A DNA stretch of 64,000 bases, taken from positions 11,200 to 75,199 of the forward strand of contig DASPTQ010000073.1 in assembly GCA_035623335.1 (NCBI GenBank), given 5' to 3'. A model generated the notes under the pieces. That model was not told where the DNA came from. It was given only the letters and a program-made list of their open reading frames with translations, and did no database searches. The translations under genes and the position numbers were made by a program. Position 1 is the stretch's first letter; every line of letters begins with the position of its first letter. Source of the stretch: JAFAGX01 sp035623335. GTDB taxonomy: Bacteria; Acidobacteriota; Terriglobia; Terriglobales; Acidobacteriaceae. This document shows positions 9,459 to 18,424 of this stretch, one piece after another.

Positions 9459-9948
9459 TTACGGTTCTGGCCGCTGATTTGGTCCGTCATTGGAAGCACG
9501 CGACCACGCCGTGCCTGTTTCCTTGCCCGGCTGGACCAACGCGGGTGCTGAAACATGCAGCGCAAAGTCCTGGAAGGATTCAAAGAGTGGCAAGATGCCG
9601 TTCGCAAGTTCAGTTTCATCCGCAGTGAGATTGTAGGCCAACCTATACCAGAGCAGGTCATCGTTGTTTTTTGGAAGTTCTGGCAAGCTCACTGATGCCG
9701 ACAGCTTGCTCGTGCCAACTTTCAGTTGTACGGGTAGGGAAGACGAGGCGAGTTGAGCTCCGCTCGAAGCGAGGACCTTCAATTTGATGACGACAGATTG
9801 GTGTCTCTGGGTGGAGTTTGCCGTGAGACCACGCGTACGTTTTTCCATTCAATGTAACCCTGGAAGCAAGCTCATCGATTCGCAGCAACTGGCCCGCAGC
9901 GGTAGCGAGAAGACCTAACACTGCGCCCACAACCCAAAGACGTCGCAC
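9459..9948 (-). pseudogene. Frameshifted 5' remnant of a macroglobulin-like secreted protein
   Basis: A plausible start (GTG 9948, preceded by GGGGAG) opens an N-terminus with a hydrophobic stretch (RRLWVVGAVLGLLATAAG) followed by LLRIDELASRVTLNGKTYA. The continuation lies in another frame, entered near 9830-9845, and runs on as beta-sandwich-like sequence (SVVIKLKVLASSGAQL, LLWYRLAYNLTADETELANG) before ending at 9459. The style resembles the first MG domains of acidobacterial alpha-2-macroglobulin-like proteins. That assignment is from pattern memory and is tentative. Full-length members exceed 1,000 residues, so this would be a truncated, frameshifted remnant. A sequencing indel could explain the frameshift but not the missing length. 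Confidence 0.4.
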
Positions 9949-10202
9949 TTGGCTCCCCAAATCTCGAATCAGTGCACCCAAAGAAATGTGCCCTGAATCG
10001 GCAAGGAATGCATCGCCGCAAAGTCCACTTGGACAAGCCATTTGATCCACCTTGCGCCACAAGTTTAACGATTAGAATTCTGATAGTCTTGCCAGTTCCG
10101 AAAGGATGCCTCTGGGACACCAGAATCCATCAGGTTGTTCCGGGTTACCCTGAGGAAGTCTCTGGTGACGCCGCGAGCCAGCCAAAAATGAGCCGATGGC
10201 GT

Positions 10203-10580
10203 CTACTGAGCCTCTATGTCCAGTACATGGATGGTATCGGTTTTCGCATCGAGCACCCCGTGCAGTCGAACTTTCTCTCCGACAAACTTGCGCGGCAGGT
10301 CCTGATTATCCAGGTGGTAGACATTTTTTCCGGAAACCAGCACGAACTTACCGCCTAGCCGTTCGATGCAATACATGGAACAGGTGCTAGCCGTGTGTCC
10401 GGCCGCACCGGACTTGGACTTCAGCATCTCCTCGTGCGATTTGGTGAGAGAGTGAACGTTGAAGGCGCATTGGCTGTCGGAGATTTCCCCGTGAAACCTG
10501 GCGGCTTCCTGGGCACCAATCGGTGCCGAAAGCGAGAGCGCCAGGGTTACGATCAAGGTCGAACTTCCCACTCGATTCAT
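10203..10580 (-). CDS. Small secreted protein, DUF5818-like
   Basis: A 125-residue exported protein, last gene of a four-gene operon. A signal peptide (about 1-24, cleavage near IGAQE) leads into GEISDSQC, then two further Cys (TCSMYC), VLVSGKNVYHLDNQD, and a closing KVRLHGVLDAKTDTIHVLDIE segment. This order matches the DUF5818-type acidobacterial secreted proteins, small OB-like domains of unknown role. I start it at ATG 10580 because GGGAGG lies five bases before it; an in-frame ATG at 10595 abuts the upstream stop but lacks that spacing. Its place after a CuA cupredoxin and a cytochrome suggests a metal- or redox-related envelope role, which is inference. The three conserved Cys could bind metal. 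Confidence 0.75.
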   Translation of the reverse strand: MNRVGSSTLIVTLALSLSAPIGAQEAARFHGEISDSQCAFNVHSLTKSHEEMLKSKSGAAGHTASTCSMYCIERLGGKFVLVSGKNVYHLDNQDLPRKFVGEKVRLHGVLDAKTDTIHVLDIEAQ

Positions 10581-10595
10581 GAGACCTCCCGACAT

Positions 10596-11009
10596 TCAGG
10601 GCGTTACGACAAATTTCATTGACATGCCTTCGTGGTCCTGGCTGCAAATGACGGTGCACACCACTACATACTCACCTGGTTCCTGCGGCGCCGTCATCAG
10701 GAACTCCTGCTGTCCGGGCTTGAGGAGCAGGTCCCAGCCATCCACTTTCGAGTGATCCTTCGCGCGCAACAGCGAAAATCCATGAATGGAACCATCCCGA
10801 TTCCAGGATTTCGCTTTACGAGCGGTGATCCGCAACAAGATCTGCTCTCCGGCCCTGACTGAGATTTCCGGCTTCTTTTCGCCGGCAATCTTGTAGCGAC
10901 TGTCCTTGTCCGCGAGCACCTCGATTACCCGAGGTGGCTGGCCAGCGGCCGAAATCCGCATCGGAAGTGCCGCCATCACACTGAGGATGATCCATCGTCT
11001 CCCAAGCAT
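10596..11009 (-). CDS. Free-standing CuA-type cupredoxin domain protein
   Basis: A 137-residue secreted or membrane-anchored single-domain cupredoxin. The N-terminal hydrophobic stretch (residues 5-22) is a signal peptide or anchor. The fold shows IEVLADKDSRYKI, then the first ligand loop SIHGF with His76, and the second ligand loop carrying Cys118, Cys122, His126 and Met129. The spacing CxxxCxxxHxxM is the exact dinuclear CuA pattern of cytochrome oxidase subunit II and nitrous oxide reductase. Unlike subunit II it has no two-helix membrane hairpin, and no oxidase or NosZ gene lies nearby. The stop is directly followed by the next gene's region, and a 16-base gap separates it from the upstream cytochrome c gene. 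Electron transfer in the periplasm is the likely role; the partner is inferred. Confidence 0.85.
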   Translation of the reverse strand: MLGRRWIILSVMAALPMRISAAGQPPRVIEVLADKDSRYKIAGEKKPEISVRAGEQILLRITARKAKSWNRDGSIHGFSLLRAKDHSKVDGWDLLLKPGQQEFLMTAPQEPGEYVVVCTVICSQDHEGMSMKFVVTP

Positions 11010-11025
11010 CGCTGGACTGTGAAAG

Positions 11026-11319
11026 TTACTGCGTCATGTAAAAGAGGACCAGACGCATGTCCTCGTCGGTGATCGTCGCGCGGACTCTCATGTGGCGAAT
11101 AATTGTCGCCATCATGCGTGGTGGAAATTTCTGGGGTGCAGCGTGGCATCGCCCGCAGTTGGCACGGAATCTCTTCTCGCCCTGCAGACGCATGGTTTCC
11201 GCTTCCGCTGAATTACGAACCACCGGTGTAGTCGACGTATTGGTTCGCGGCGGAGCAGCGGCCACTCCGATCACCGACATGAGCGCCAACAGCCAAATGG
11301 CCGCCAGAGTGCTCTTCAT
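11026..11319 (-). CDS. Small monoheme c-type cytochrome
   Basis: A 97-residue exported cytochrome. The signal peptide covers about residues 1-22 (AAIWLLALMSVIGVAAA). The heme c attachment site is CGRCH at residues 55-59, followed by FPPRMM, whose Met residues are candidates for the sixth iron ligand. The domain ends in a helix DEDMRLVLFYM typical of class I cytochromes. ATG 11319 is used because GGTGGAG precedes it and it shares an A with the upstream porin stop (TAATG), which shows translational coupling. A longer frame start exists at 11373 but has no ribosome site. Between the porin and the CuA protein it is well placed to pass electrons to or from the CuA centre. Confidence 0.9.
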   Translation of the reverse strand: MKSTLAAIWLLALMSVIGVAAAPPRTNTSTTPVVRNSAEAETMRLQGEKRFRANCGRCHAAPQKFPPRMMATIIRHMRVRATITDEDMRLVLFYMTQ

Positions 11320-12419
11320 TACTCCACCCGTCCCAGCGGCACGGCAAAGCGATACGCGATGCCCGCCGTCCATAAATTGAAGTTGCCCGCATAGCTGAAC
11401 TGGCGGCCGTAGCTGCCCACCAGCTTCAACCCGTCGCGCAGGTAGTAATTCAGTCCGAATTCTCCTTCGCGAGTGTTTGCCCCCGGCAGCCCCAGTGCTT
11501 CTGCCTCGTCAGGGCTGATCTGGCCATTGAAAAACTGCTCGCCTCTCGCCGCGAACTCGAGATGCCGCATGACCTTCTGCCAGTAGACGACCTGACTGAA
11601 TCGGTAAGCGCCGTCAACCCAGTAACCGCTCCCCTGGTTGGCACGCGCATATTCGGAGTGCAGGTTGAGCGGAAGCCGCGTCGGTTGCCAGGCAAAGTGG
11701 AACCCGAAGGAATTCGTCCGCTGGTCCTGGAGCAGCTTTTGCCAGGAAGTCCCAAACTCAATCCGCGGGCCGGGCAAAAAGACGCCCATGCGTCCCCCGA
11801 CATCGCGATTCGACTGCAAGTTGCTGTGCCCCGTGCTGATGGCAGAAACGTACGCGGCATAGTTGAAGTTCGCCCGGGAATTCACCGGGAATCCGCCGCG
11901 CATCATCATGCCGTCATTGGATTCCGCGGATAGGGGCAGAATCAGGGGATCTTGTTGCAGGCTGCGAATCCAGATGGGATAAAGGCGCTCGTTGAAGATT
12001 CCGAACGGGGTGAGAAATCTCCCTACGGTGACAGTTACGAACGGGTTGGCGATGTAGTCCACCTGGGCATAATCGAGATTCTTGCTGACCATGCCACCGT
12101 AGGATCCGCCGCCCGGAGGACGCTGGAATGCTCCTTCGAATTCGGCCCTCGACTCTACTAGCCAGCGATCGCCGAGTGGGAGAAGCACGACCGGATTGAT
12201 CTGGGCATCCAACTGATTCTGCCCCGCGGTCACAAAGTTGAAGTAGCCGGCGGTGCCGGTAAGAATGGGGACCGGACGATCGGATTCCGCTGTCTGTGCT
12301 AGAAGTTGCGCGGCAACCAGAAAAGAAAGGAGGAATAAGGTCCTACCGCCGTGCAGGATCAGGCCTCGGCGCCTGGCCGCTGTGGCTTCTTGCGACGACA
12401 ACTCACAACTCATCCGCAC
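11319..12419 (-). CDS. Outer-membrane porin-like beta-barrel protein
   Basis: A 366-residue protein with an N-terminal signal segment (TLFLLSFLVAAQLLAQ, about residues 27-42) and regularly alternating beta-strands through the rest, including SYGRQFSYAGNFNLWTAGIAYRF near the end. The layout resembles phosphate-selective (OprO/P-like) and related uncharacterised porins: QINPVVLLPLGDRWLVESR, then VTVGRFLTPFGIFNERL. The start is GTG 12419 with GGGGAAG seven bases upstream; ATG 12413 is an alternative. It heads a tight operon with the cytochrome c, CuA and DUF5818-like genes, so it may admit a substrate or metal for that set. The permeant cannot be read from sequence. Confidence 0.8.
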   Translation of the reverse strand: MRMSCELSSQEATAARRRGLILHGGRTLFLLSFLVAAQLLAQTAESDRPVPILTGTAGYFNFVTAGQNQLDAQINPVVLLPLGDRWLVESRAEFEGAFQRPPGGGSYGGMVSKNLDYAQVDYIANPFVTVTVGRFLTPFGIFNERLYPIWIRSLQQDPLILPLSAESNDGMMMRGGFPVNSRANFNYAAYVSAISTGHSNLQSNRDVGGRMGVFLPGPRIEFGTSWQKLLQDQRTNSFGFHFAWQPTRLPLNLHSEYARANQGSGYWVDGAYRFSQVVYWQKVMRHLEFAARGEQFFNGQISPDEAEALGLPGANTREGEFGLNYYLRDGLKLVGSYGRQFSYAGNFNLWTAGIAYRFAVPLGRVE

Positions 12420-13110
12420 ATCCGCACTTCCCCGCCGATGATCCTATTGTCCGCGTAGGCCGTTCCGCCTTGAAAGTAACCGAAGTAACGGAAGATGACT
12501 CGATGCACGCGCCGTATAGGTCGAGAGACCGGCGACCAATGCGTAGCGTAAAAGGTTGAGGAGGTGCTCGGGAGCTTCGGATGAACGATGATGTTCCAGT
12601 TAGCTGGCTGCGTTAGAAATCAGCTACGTTACAGACTCAGGCGCTTGCGTCAGCTTGTGCCAAAAACCCTAGGGAGGACCTGCTCGCCGGTTGTGCAGCC
12701 GCCGATTCTAGTCAAACAGCGACTGTTGATCGCGAACGCCCGTGCACGTCTTATACGGTGACACATGGCTCCATGATTACCATGGCCCATCGTGCCGTTC
12801 CTCGTACTCCAATATCGGCGGCCGCGCTACAGTTGCTTGTATTGCATCCGTTCCCCAGTGCCAGCGCGGCGATCGCACGGAGCGAAAAGCCAGGGGCACG
12901 CCGCCCCGCGAGGCTAGGCTCCAACCTAAGCTGAACCGTTTAGCGGAAAGGGAGCCCTGCTCTGGCTACGTCTGACGGGAAGAGTGGCTGTTCAGCAGTT
13001 GGTCCAAGCCATGGTGCCCATGGACCAAGAAATAAGTATGTACACCCCGCTCTCCGATGCTGTCCGACTTCGATCCTAAGCAATGTAGAGCCGAGCATGT
13101 CCGTGCCGCT
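12420..13110. other. Intergenic region, no convincing gene
   Basis: About 690 bases. Short frames here carry no domain. A perfect 8-bp hairpin (TTGGTCCA/TGGACCAA, 12999-13028) lies downstream of the RsbRD-like gene, but lacks a T-run, so it is not called a terminator. The porin operon promoter should lie near 12420-12500 but was not identified. Confidence 0.45.
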
Positions 13111-13650
13111 TCATCTGCACGCGACTTCTTTTTGCGTGCTGGGCGCGGCTTGTGACTGTTCGTATCCGATCGACGCGTAAAATTGGGCACGCTGGAAGAA
13201 CTGGTCTACCAACTTCAGGATCTCTAGCTCGCCGAAAATTTCAAGTGGGCGATCCAACACCAATTCCTGATCGAGGAAGTCCCAAAGATTTTCTTTCGTC
13301 AGGGCGATGGCCCAGATGACCTGGCTCAAGGGCACGTGTTGAGCAGCTCGGCGGACACCTATCTCGCGGTAAGAGATCTTGATGTCATGCACAGACTTGC
13401 CTAACAGCCAGTTGCCGAGATCCTGGTAAGTTTCGCGAACACGGTGCTTCAGTTCCTCGAAAGGCACTTTGTCGTAGTCGGGCAGCAGAGGACAATACTG
13501 GACTTTTGCTAGAAGTCTTGCGGCTAGCGCATCGGAGTGTGTATCAATCAGTCGGACTAACCTGAGAGCGATCACAATCGCCTCCACGTCCAGCTGGTTA
13601 TATTTGAAGTTTCGTCCCTTCCTGCATTTCCAGCCAATGACTGGAGGCAT
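13111..13650 (-). CDS. RsbRD N-terminal-domain-like sensor protein
   Basis: A 179-residue, mostly helical cytoplasmic protein. The central block (LVRLIDTHSDALAARLLAKV, then FEELKHRVRETYQDLGNWLLG, YREIGVRRAAQHVPLSQVIWAI and a last helix ending near QRAQFYASIGYEQ) fits the RsbRD_N family, a globin-like all-helical sensor found in regulators of stress sigma pathways and ahead of kinases or STAS domains. Here the domain stands alone with no STAS or kinase attached. No partner gene is adjacent. The start at ATG 13650 has only a weak ribosome site; the first 20 residues may not belong to the domain. The signal sensed is unknown. Confidence 0.65.
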   Translation of the reverse strand: MPPVIGWKCRKGRNFKYNQLDVEAIVIALRLVRLIDTHSDALAARLLAKVQYCPLLPDYDKVPFEELKHRVRETYQDLGNWLLGKSVHDIKISYREIGVRRAAQHVPLSQVIWAIALTKENLWDFLDQELVLDRPLEIFGELEILKLVDQFFQRAQFYASIGYEQSQAAPSTQKEVACR

Positions 13651-14281
13651 ATTCCAACGTGACCAAAATCACAGACCTCGATCACCCGTATTTGCAGATC
13701 CTGGAACCTGAAGACGCCGAACCCATTCTCATTCACAGCAAGCGTCAACCAGCGTCCTGATGTGGGCACCAAGATCGCGTGAGGCGAACTCTTGCCGGTC
13801 GCGCTTGTCCAGGCGGATTTGCCTGTCCCTCGACCGGCTGGGGGGGCGCACCCCCGAGGTTAAGGTGAGCCCCCAATGATCCTTGGTTATGCCCTACTGA
13901 TCGATCACCGCGCTGTTTAGGCGCCCTTTGAACCAAAAATCAAACCTTCCGACTTGGCTTTTGGCCCGACTCAGCCCCGGGGAGAGATTTCGGCGCGGCT
14001 GTGTCGAGCCGCTCTCGCTTGGCCCCTGCGCTCTTGTAAGCTTCTGGTAAGGGAAGGAGTACGCAGGTACTGGACGCGGCAGTTGGGCAATGGTCGATCC
14101 GCACGTCGAGACACACTGCCGTTACTAGCCTGCGCCACCGCAGTGGAGTGAAGCGCTGCACAGCGCAGGAGAGCGGAGGTGGCGCCTCATCGCCTCATCC
14201 GGCCTCACTCTTCTGAAGCGGGGCGCTCTTTCATAATGCATTGAACCGGGGGTCAGCTGGATCGGGAGCTACAATTCCGGC
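13651..14281. other. Intergenic region, no convincing gene
   Basis: About 630 bases between divergent genes. A run of seven G bases near 13842-13848 and GC-rich patches occur, but no domain-bearing frame, RNA gene or terminator was recognised. Confidence 0.45.
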
Positions 14282-14806
14282 ATGGAACCATCCCCTTCGC
14301 GCCTGCAGTTGCGTCTCGTCGCGGCAAGCTATGCGGTGGTTGTCGTCATCTCCGCCCTACTGATCTTTAGGCGCTACCTGCAATATGTCCGTAACCCGCA
14401 AGATGTGGCGGCAGAGAGCGGTATGTACGCGGGCGGCGATCTTCTGCTTGAAATCTTCCTCTGCTTCCTCTTCCTTGTGCCCACGATCGCACTGGTGTTC
14501 GTTATCAAAAAATCTGAATCGGCCTACACGGCCTACGCGAAGGTGCTGCTCGGTTTGAGTTTGACTGCTCCGATTTCGCTCGTCTTTCTGATTATCCCCG
14601 TCCTCAATCGGTGGTACTGGGGCGATGCCTGTATCTTCCGGTTGCTTGCGATCCCCATGGTGGTCGTCGTCCTGATTTGCAGCCGGTGGTTGACTCCCTT
14701 TGCGCGTGCTCGCCGATTGATTTCCTATGCCCTGCTGATTGAAGGACTGACCTTCTTGGTCGTTATTGCCTACTTATTCCTCTTCTCAAGAGGCCGCCAC
14801 GGCTGA
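14282..14806 (+). CDS. Four-helix membrane protein of unknown function
   Basis: A 174-residue integral membrane protein. Hydrophobic segments lie near residues 11-30, 53-75, 87-108, 116-133 and 146-168, so four or five helices. I recognise no family motif. The ATG is close behind a TACAAT element (14270-14275), so translation may be leaderless or nearly so. It stands alone between long non-coding stretches on the opposite strand from its neighbours. The hydrophobic periodicity and clean codon use make it a real gene, but no function is claimed. Confidence 0.6.
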   Translation: MEPSPSRLQLRLVAASYAVVVVISALLIFRRYLQYVRNPQDVAAESGMYAGGDLLLEIFLCFLFLVPTIALVFVIKKSESAYTAYAKVLLGLSLTAPISLVFLIIPVLNRWYWGDACIFRLLAIPMVVVVLICSRWLTPFARARRLISYALLIEGLTFLVVIAYLFLFSRGRHG

Positions 14807-15116
14807 GAGTTCCCCAGGTCTGCATGCCGCCTGGGTGGAATCCATGGGCCGAGGCTTTTGATCGGAACCTCCGCGATGCGCTCACCTTGCAGAGTGCACT
14901 GGGCTTTAGGGAAGACAGGGCCTATCTCACAAATCCCTAACGGCCCAGTTCTTTAGGGACGTAACTTCCAAATTGCCAGTGATCCGCCCGCGAGGTCCAT
15001 GTAGCTGCTTAGCCAAGATATCGCACGTTTTTGTTCGTAGAGTTCAACGCTAGCCGTGGAACCATGACGGCTAAATGCCAACGCAACTCCTGCTTCATGG
15101 TCTCACCTAGCAAACC
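14807..15116. other. Intergenic region between convergent genes
   Basis: About 310 bases. A short hairpin (TCCCTAA/TTAGGGA near 14933-14960) could stop transcription of one of the converging genes but has no T-run. Nothing else was seen. Confidence 0.4.
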
Positions 15117-16037
15117 TTACCGGTAGCCCCTGCCCCACGTGTAGTCATACTTCACGGCGAAGCCGGTAAGGGCCGGACCATTTTGGTGCACGAGTGCCTT
15201 GGCGAATTCGAAAAGTAGCGAGTTTCGGGTATTAATGGACACATTCATCTCGCTGCCCAGAATGAAATTTTGTTGGCCGTTATTCTGATCGATACCATTG
15301 ACGAAGGTAGTGGCGCGGAAGGAGTAGCGCGTGTCAAGGGAAACCCAGACACTGTCGTTGAATGAATAGCTGAGGTGCCCTTCAAATCCGGGCAGCGGCT
15401 GCTGGTGCAGGATTTCCCTTCTGCGATACGAAGTGTTATCGGTGTAGAAGTAAGCGTTGGCGTATGCATCGACCTGCCACTTCTGCTCAGGCCCAAAGGG
15501 TTGCGATAGCGCAATTTCCGGCTTGAACAGCCAGCGATTGGAACCCAGGTTTAAGACCTTGCCTGCATTGTACTGGCCTGAGGGTGCGGTGAGGGTGAAG
15601 CTTACGCCTAAAGTGGTTGTCGGCTTGTAATTTTCGAATTGTTCCACAGAGAGCGCCGGACCTCCCTTCAGCAACATGGCCATCTGGTAGCCGGAGTCGC
15701 CCGCGCCATTGATGGAGCCCTGGATTCTAGTGCCGCTAACCGATCCGCTCAGGCCGACGATCGGAACACCTGCCTCCACCCACATTGTTCGCTTAAACAG
15801 GCCGAAATAGCGTGCATAGCTAATCATTCCCTGATTCAAGTTAAGTTTTGCGCCGGTGATAATGAGCGAAGTATCGACCGAGGAGTTGGCGTGCACGTAG
15901 GCGTAGCTAAGCTCGATCTGGTTCGTCCCAACGGGAGTATTGTCATAAGAGTGCGCATCCGTAAACTGGGCCCATGCCTCGCCTGGGAGATGAAGGACGG
16001 CTACAGCGAAGCAAGAGAGTAGCAGCCGTTGGTTCAT
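15117..16037 (-). CDS. Outer-membrane protein, phenol MetA-pathway transporter-like (PF13557 style)
   Basis: A 306-residue exported beta-barrel. A signal peptide (1-23, cleavage after AWAQ) precedes HSYDNTPVGTNQIELSYAYV and continuous amphipathic strands. The stretch TLTAPSGQYNAGKVLNLGSNRW followed by KPEIALSQPFG is the signature region of the MetA-type transporter family associated in some bacteria with aromatic compound degradation. The C-terminus has the aromatic-rich barrel end (VKYDYTWGRGYR) though not a final Phe. Its start lies 10 bases after the stop of the 16048-17274 membrane protein, so the two are probably co-transcribed. No aromatic degradation gene is nearby, so a link to phenol is not supported here. 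Confidence 0.8.
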   Translation of the reverse strand: MNQRLLLSCFAVAVLHLPGEAWAQFTDAHSYDNTPVGTNQIELSYAYVHANSSVDTSLIITGAKLNLNQGMISYARYFGLFKRTMWVEAGVPIVGLSGSVSGTRIQGSINGAGDSGYQMAMLLKGGPALSVEQFENYKPTTTLGVSFTLTAPSGQYNAGKVLNLGSNRWLFKPEIALSQPFGPEQKWQVDAYANAYFYTDNTSYRRREILHQQPLPGFEGHLSYSFNDSVWVSLDTRYSFRATTFVNGIDQNNGQQNFILGSEMNVSINTRNSLLFEFAKALVHQNGPALTGFAVKYDYTWGRGYR

Positions 16038-16047
16038 GAGAACATCA

Positions 16048-17274
16048 TCAAAATACCACCTTGATAAGGCGCATGATGAGTTCTTCCGGCGACCAGATCG
16101 TCAGCAGGAGCGGCAGGAATGGAGCGGCTGTGACGGCTGCCAGGCGGGTGATGTCATCGAGGCCAAAGGGGACCACACGCATGTCGCGCGCCAATCCAAA
16201 GCTGTTGCCGAGATCGGCCAGGGACTGGATGTCTCCCGTGCCAAGCAGTTCCTCGTCAGGGGCATGCTGGCCGGCGATCCACTTCTGCTGGAAGCCCTCC
16301 ACGTAGCGCTGGGCGAGGAGAGCGAACTCGGCCAAGCCCTTTCTTCGGGCAGCCGCCATCTCGGGAGTAAACATCAAGAGTGGGCCGAGAATGACCAGCA
16401 GGAAAAATGCTATAAAGCCGCCGATTTGTAGCTTGAAGGACACCAAGCTCTCGCCCCTGTAGAGGACTCGACTAGCAACCACTCCAGCAAGCATGGCCCC
16501 TTGGGCGAAAAGGATTGGACCGAAGGCCCAGGAAGTCTTGCCCAGAAAGCCCATACCGCCGCAGCGATCGGGATGACTCGCAATGAGATTGAGGTTGATT
16601 CTGGAGACTTGCCAGAGAAAGCGATACCAGATGAAGAATCTCATGTACCAGCGCAGCAGGATGAACTGCGCTATGGGCAAGCTGACGAACACATACCAGA
16701 AGCCAGCCGGGGTCAACTCCCAGCGCCCCCCGGCCTGCGCATACCAGGTCGCAGTGCCGAGGACGACGCGGTCGCTCCAGAGCCACAAGCCAACAATGTA
16801 GACACAGGCCAGGAGTGCGCTTTCGAGAGGAACAGAATTACGCAGCCTCACAGCTGATTCGACTGCACGGTTGAAGCGGGGAAGGTCTGCGGGCAAAATG
16901 ATGCGTAAGTCGACAAAACGCCGCACAATGGGAGTCAACCGCGCGTGGACGAGCAACTCGGCCGCAATCAGAACCGGCAGAGCCACCAGGAATCGCGCAT
17001 GCACTTCAACATCGCGCAGAAACGATAGGCCAGCGCTCCCCGCAAACGGGCCGATAGTGGCCAGGAGCAATAGCGGCAGCCATGCAATCGATGTAATAAC
17101 TAATAGCCGCCGATACAAGAGCTCCAGGTGATCTCCCTCCAGATGCGTCTTGCGAAGGAGTTGGTAGAGGGGACCACCGAGCACCAGGGAGAAATCGGGA
17201 GATCCTCCCAGAAAATTCATTCCTGACCTTGCGCTTACGCCATCTTTCATGTGCTGTTCTTGGACTGGTGGCAT
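16048..17274 (-). CDS. Polytopic membrane protein of unknown function
   Basis: A 408-residue integral membrane protein. Hydrophobic segments lie near residues 59-80, 98-115, 156-178, 195-215, 260-285, 300-322 and 375-395. Conserved-looking features are SPDFSLVLGGPLYQLL before the first helix and NLIASHPDRCGGMGFLG in a central loop. I do not assign a function. The ATG at 17274 was chosen over a longer frame (17337) because GGGAGG lies eight bases before it. It is followed after 10 bases by the MetA-type outer-membrane protein, so the two probably act in one envelope process. Confidence 0.75.
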   Translation of the reverse strand: MPPVQEQHMKDGVSARSGMNFLGGSPDFSLVLGGPLYQLLRKTHLEGDHLELLYRRLLVITSIAWLPLLLLATIGPFAGSAGLSFLRDVEVHARFLVALPVLIAAELLVHARLTPIVRRFVDLRIILPADLPRFNRAVESAVRLRNSVPLESALLACVYIVGLWLWSDRVVLGTATWYAQAGGRWELTPAGFWYVFVSLPIAQFILLRWYMRFFIWYRFLWQVSRINLNLIASHPDRCGGMGFLGKTSWAFGPILFAQGAMLAGVVASRVLYRGESLVSFKLQIGGFIAFFLLVILGPLLMFTPEMAAARRKGLAEFALLAQRYVEGFQQKWIAGQHAPDEELLGTGDIQSLADLGNSFGLARDMRVVPFGLDDITRLAAVTAAPFLPLLLTIWSPEELIMRLIKVVF

Positions 17275-17417
17275 GCCATAAACCTCCCTTGTCCAGCCGA
17301 ACCACTTCTCCTGCTTCCCACTAACACTCGGCTTCAATTACCGTGGACTTGCGTAGTTCTTTGGCATTCCCGAGAACCTCACTGTGCGCCGCTATATCCA
17401 TCGCGCTCTCGTGCACT

Positions 17418-17727
17418 TCACTTTCGTAACAGGCGGCTCAATCTGATCCCCACCCAGGCCTGTAGATTCGGTACCGGCATCTTCTCGCCCGAACATGCCG
17501 CGGTGCCGGCGCCACATTTGGTGTGTCCCAGCACCACGAGCGCCGTAGCACCCCATTGATCGAACGCATACTTCAGGCTGGCGAGTTCTAACGAGACCAC
17601 TAATGTTTCCAGCCGTTCGCACCTCGAAGAGGTCGCCTAATGCCTGGTCGAAGATCGTCTCAAGAGGCACATGGCTGTCTGAGCAGCTTAACACGATGAC
17701 CCTTGGGTGCTGCGCTTTTGGAACCCT
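17418..17727 (-). pseudogene. Truncated, frameshifted beta-carbonic anhydrase
   Basis: The first part (17727 down to about 17600) reads QHPRVIVLSCSDSHVP then FDQALGDLFEVRTAGN, the zinc-site core of a beta-carbonic anhydrase. At about 17600 the match moves to another frame, giving LELASLKYAFDQWGA and LGHTKCGAG with the second His and Cys zinc ligands, then stops at 17418. The N-terminal 40-80 residues and the C-terminal helices of the roughly 200-residue family are missing, and a TAG lies just upstream of the first part. The usual CSDSR is CSDSH, which loses the Arg that forms a dyad with the Asp. Decay is therefore more likely than a simple indel error. Confidence 0.75.
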
Positions 17728-18358
17728 GGGCTACGGCGACCTGTGTGGGAGGAGTGTTACGGGATGCTTGCGCAAATTCACTGATCCTGGTCACAGGTGC
17801 ACCTGAAACATTCACCCACAATCTTTTTTCGAGACGTGGTGACTCATCTCTGCCTCATAAATTTCGACGACCGGAATCTGACCTCGCCATCGCGGTCTTT
17901 GGGCAATCATGCCGTTGTTATGTAATCGAGCCCGAACGTTACGCTCCATGGCGGTCGTGATGGAATGGCCTGAACGTGACAGTGGCGGGCACAACGGTGC
18001 CAATCGCGTCTGCCGCAACTGGATTTTGGGTATGTCCCTCTCGCGGGAGGAAACCACCAAATCAGAAATTCCAGCCGATACCTACCGCCACCGGACCCAC
18101 CAGTGCCGCGTAAAACTCCCGCACCGCATTGCCTTCGTGAGAAAGTGTCTTCTCAGTGAACTCACCGTCTCCGTGTCCAACATCGCAATTTGTTGTCTTG
18201 TCGAAGCCGAGACCTCGCTGGAACTGAGATCCTCAGCAGCAAAACAGAGAGGCGGCGCGCATAGACCGATAACGTTAGCCGAGAAACTCAACCGCGTTAA
18301 CAATCGAGAGCCGTGGCTGTACACCAACTGAAGTATGGTTATCGAAAATTAGGGTGAG
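17728..18358. other. Intergenic region, no convincing gene
   Basis: About 630 bases between the carbonic anhydrase remnant and the phosphoesterase terminator. Short frames here show no domain and may include decayed sequence. No RNA gene was recognised. Confidence 0.4.
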
Positions 18359-18385
18359 GGGTTGGTGGCTTTGCACCACCAACCC
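18359..18385 (-). terminator. Hairpin terminator of the propeller/phosphoesterase gene
   Basis: GGGTTGGTGG (18359-18368) pairs perfectly with CCACCAACCC (18376-18385) over a 7-base loop, 40 bases beyond the stop at 18425. On the minus strand a T-rich stretch (AATTTTC) follows about eight bases after the stem, so the fit to an intrinsic terminator is good but not perfect. Confidence 0.55.
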
Positions 18386-18424
18386 TCTCTGCTGCAGATT
18401 TTGCAAAATGCTCACGCAAGTGGA

